Shown here in pieces: positions 57,139 to 58,509 of a stretch of 58,509 nt of DNA (its first letter is position 1; each line of letters starts with the position of its first letter). Source of the stretch: an uncultured Flavobacteriaceae bacterium. GTDB lineage: Bacteria; Bacteroidota; Bacteroidia; Flavobacteriales; Flavobacteriaceae. The translations under genes were made by a program, and so were the position numbers. The notes under the pieces were generated by a model. That model was not told the DNA's origin. It was given only the letters and a program-made list of their open reading frames with translations, and did no database searches. The stretch spans positions 1 through 58,509 of the forward strand of contig CAJXBR010000003.1 in the NCBI GenBank assembly GCA_913051755.1. The letters run 5' to 3'.

Positions 57139-58509
57139 ATGAAAAGAAGAAAATTTATTCAACTATCCTCAACTGGTTCTTTGGCTGGATTTATGTTGAA
57201 TGGCCATATGGTTAACGCATTTACACGAACAAAACTTCTAGAAAATATTTCAGAAGATGTTATTCGCGATAGATGTATTGTAATGATTCAGCTTAGTGGC
57301 GGTAATGATGGTCTGAATTCAATTATTCCCAAAAATCAATATGATAAATACGTAAGTATTCGTCCAACGATTCGGATAAAAGATGCAGGATCAAATAAAG
57401 GAATTGAACTTGATTCTTCTCTTGGGGTTCAAGAACAAACACTTTTACATCCCAATTTATTAGCATTCAAAAAGCTGTGGGATGCAGGAAAGCTAAATAT
57501 AGTTCATGGAGTGGGATATCCTCAGCTCAACAAATCTCACTTTAGCGGTAGGGCTTTGATGTCTAGAGGGGGTGATGGAACTGAAGAAAATAGCAATAAA
57601 CCTGACGGCTGGATGGCGAGGTACTTAAATTCTGCTTTTGATCACAAAACTTTTGATGATCCTTTAGGAATACAGCTTGGTAACAAAAAACCTGCAGATG
57701 AATTTCATTCGGATGCTGAACATAAAGTCGATATCAATTTGACAGGACAAGATACATCCGGATTCTACTCACAATTATCCAACATCGGGAATCCCTTGTC
57801 CGATTATGGTGGTGAATCTTCAGAGTACATTGACAATATCAATTTTATCAATGGTATGGAGTTGACCGCAACCAACTATGCCTCAAGGATTAGTTCTGTT
57901 TTCAATTTAGGCGCAAATAGTGTAACCTACCCTCAATATGATCTTGCTGACCAACTAAAGACAGTTGCAAAAATGCTTTCCGGGGGTTCAAAAACTAAAC
58001 TATTTTTGTTACGTATAGATGGATTTGATAATCACGCTAATCAGGTTGACAGCCAAGCCAATAGCCACTTGGGTAAGCATGCTGATTTGCTTTTGGAACT
58101 CAGTGAATCCATCAAAGCATTCCAGGACGATTTAGAGGCTTTGGGAATTGCTCAAAATGTGGTAACGACTACGTTCACTGAATTTGGAAGAAAGCCTATC
58201 GAAAATGGAAATAAAGGAACTGATCATGGAAACCTTGGTCCAATGTTTGTGATTGGAAATGGAGTTAAACCAGGATTTACGGGAAATCACTTGTCTCTAG
58301 ATAGTTTTACATATGGTGGTAATGTCAAGCATTTTGATCTCGATACCCAAATGCAGCATGATTATCGACAGGTTTACTCTGCAATCATAGGAGATTTTCT
58401 TGGGGCATCGTCTTTGAATATAATTGAAACAGAATTTGATGCCTATGATCAGAACCGATTAAACTTGATTGCTAGTCCAATTCTCAACAACTCATATGAA
58501 CAGTCGACA
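57139..58509 (+). CDS. DUF1501 family protein, N-terminal part (3' truncated by window edge)
   Basis: 457 codons with no stop before the window ends. It starts MKRRKFIQLSSTGSLAGFML, a twin-arginine (RRxFI) leader, so Tat export of a folded protein is likely. The family core follows: VMIQLSGGNDGLNSIIPKN, LLHPNLLAFKKLWDAGKLN, IVHGVGYPQLNKSHF, FLLRIDGFDNHANQ and TTFTEFGRKPIENGNKGTDHG. DUF1501 proteins have an alkaline-phosphatase/sulfatase-like fold but no proven activity. It is the second gene of the DUF1800-DUF1501 pair. A C-terminal secretion domain, if any, would lie outside the window. Confidence 0.9.
   Translation, partial: MKRRKFIQLSSTGSLAGFMLNGHMVNAFTRTKLLENISEDVIRDRCIVMIQLSGGNDGLNSIIPKNQYDKYVSIRPTIRIKDAGSNKGIELDSSLGVQEQTLLHPNLLAFKKLWDAGKLNIVHGVGYPQLNKSHFSGRALMSRGGDGTEENSNKPDGWMARYLNSAFDHKTFDDPLGIQLGNKKPADEFHSDAEHKVDINLTGQDTSGFYSQLSNIGNPLSDYGGESSEYIDNINFINGMELTATNYASRISSVFNLGANSVTYPQYDLADQLKTVAKMLSGGSKTKLFLLRIDGFDNHANQVDSQANSHLGKHADLLLELSESIKAFQDDLEALGIAQNVVTTTFTEFGRKPIENGNKGTDHGNLGPMFVIGNGVKPGFTGNHLSLDSFTYGGNVKHFDLDTQMQHDYRQVYSAIIGDFLGASSLNIIETEFDAYDQNRLNLIASPILNNSYEQST

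Overview
The window looks like a chromosomal segment of a member of the Bacteroidetes, most likely a marine Flavobacteriaceae. The base composition is AT-rich. Promoters fit the Bacteroidetes form TTTG/TTG - about 19-21 nt - TAnnTTTG, and Shine-Dalgarno sequences are not conspicuous. The gene families are typical of the group: TonB-dependent receptors with a CarboxypepD_reg-like domain, DUF4252, DUF349, OstA-like protein, BshC, a ZapA/6S RNA locus, and a DUF1800/DUF1501 pair. No CRISPR array, tRNA, rRNA, phage or intact insertion sequence was seen. Most of the window is core genome.

Layout. 1-6.5 kb: the 3' end of a TonB receptor, an S41 lipoprotein protease, a DUF4252 protein, purB, a carboxypeptidase-regulatory-domain protein, rdgB and rlmH. 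6.6-10.3 kb: priA, then the ribosomal operon rpsF-rpsR-rplI, closed by a clear intrinsic terminator. 10.4-20 kb: bshC, guaA, a LysM/periplasmic-binding-like protein, pyrG, yidC and mnmA, all on the plus strand. 20-26.8 kb: divergent lysA and sucC, hsp20, a small unknown ORF, uvrB and a 355-residue unknown protein. 26.8-33 kb: the compact minus-strand run tsaC/ywlC-cca-ctaA-(pRiA4b ORF-3-like), then dapD, with ruvX-def-mazG on the plus strand. 33-46.7 kb: a long minus-strand block, in transcription order trmH-like, relA/spoT, a fur-like gene, purA, an OstA-like gene, a class III aminotransferase, a TPR protein, two tandem DUF368 transporters, aroE and a DUF349 protein. 46.7-49.4 kb: a gene-poor AT-rich gap, rocD (codon use unlike its neighbours) and a cysteine desulfurase. 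49.4-54.4 kb: a TonB receptor coupled to an M23 peptidase, a coiled-coil protein, zapA and a probable 6S RNA. 54.4 kb to the end: a membrane protein of unknown function, DUF1800, and a DUF1501 gene that runs off the window.

The genes fall into a few jobs: purine and pyrimidine nucleotide synthesis and sanitation (purB, purA, guaA, pyrG, rdgB, mazG), translation and RNA modification (rpsF/rpsR/rplI, rlmH, mnmA, tsaC, cca, def, trmH), lysine/diaminopimelate and shikimate synthesis (lysA, dapD, aroE), envelope biogenesis (yidC, OstA-like, DUF368, M23, LysM, TonB receptors), DNA repair and replication restart (uvrB, priA, ruvX), and the stringent response (relA/spoT).

I did not find a convincing new multi-gene system. 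The best leads are: the 160-nt structured RNA after zapA; a 10-codon ORF that starts at the pyrG promoter and overlaps the pyrG start codon; several core genes whose promoter box lies 3-7 nt from the start codon, suggesting leaderless mRNAs; the rocD segment, with foreign-looking codon use and a 22-codon stub resembling the start of a response regulator; and the DUF1800/DUF1501 pair, in which only one partner has a Tat-like leader.
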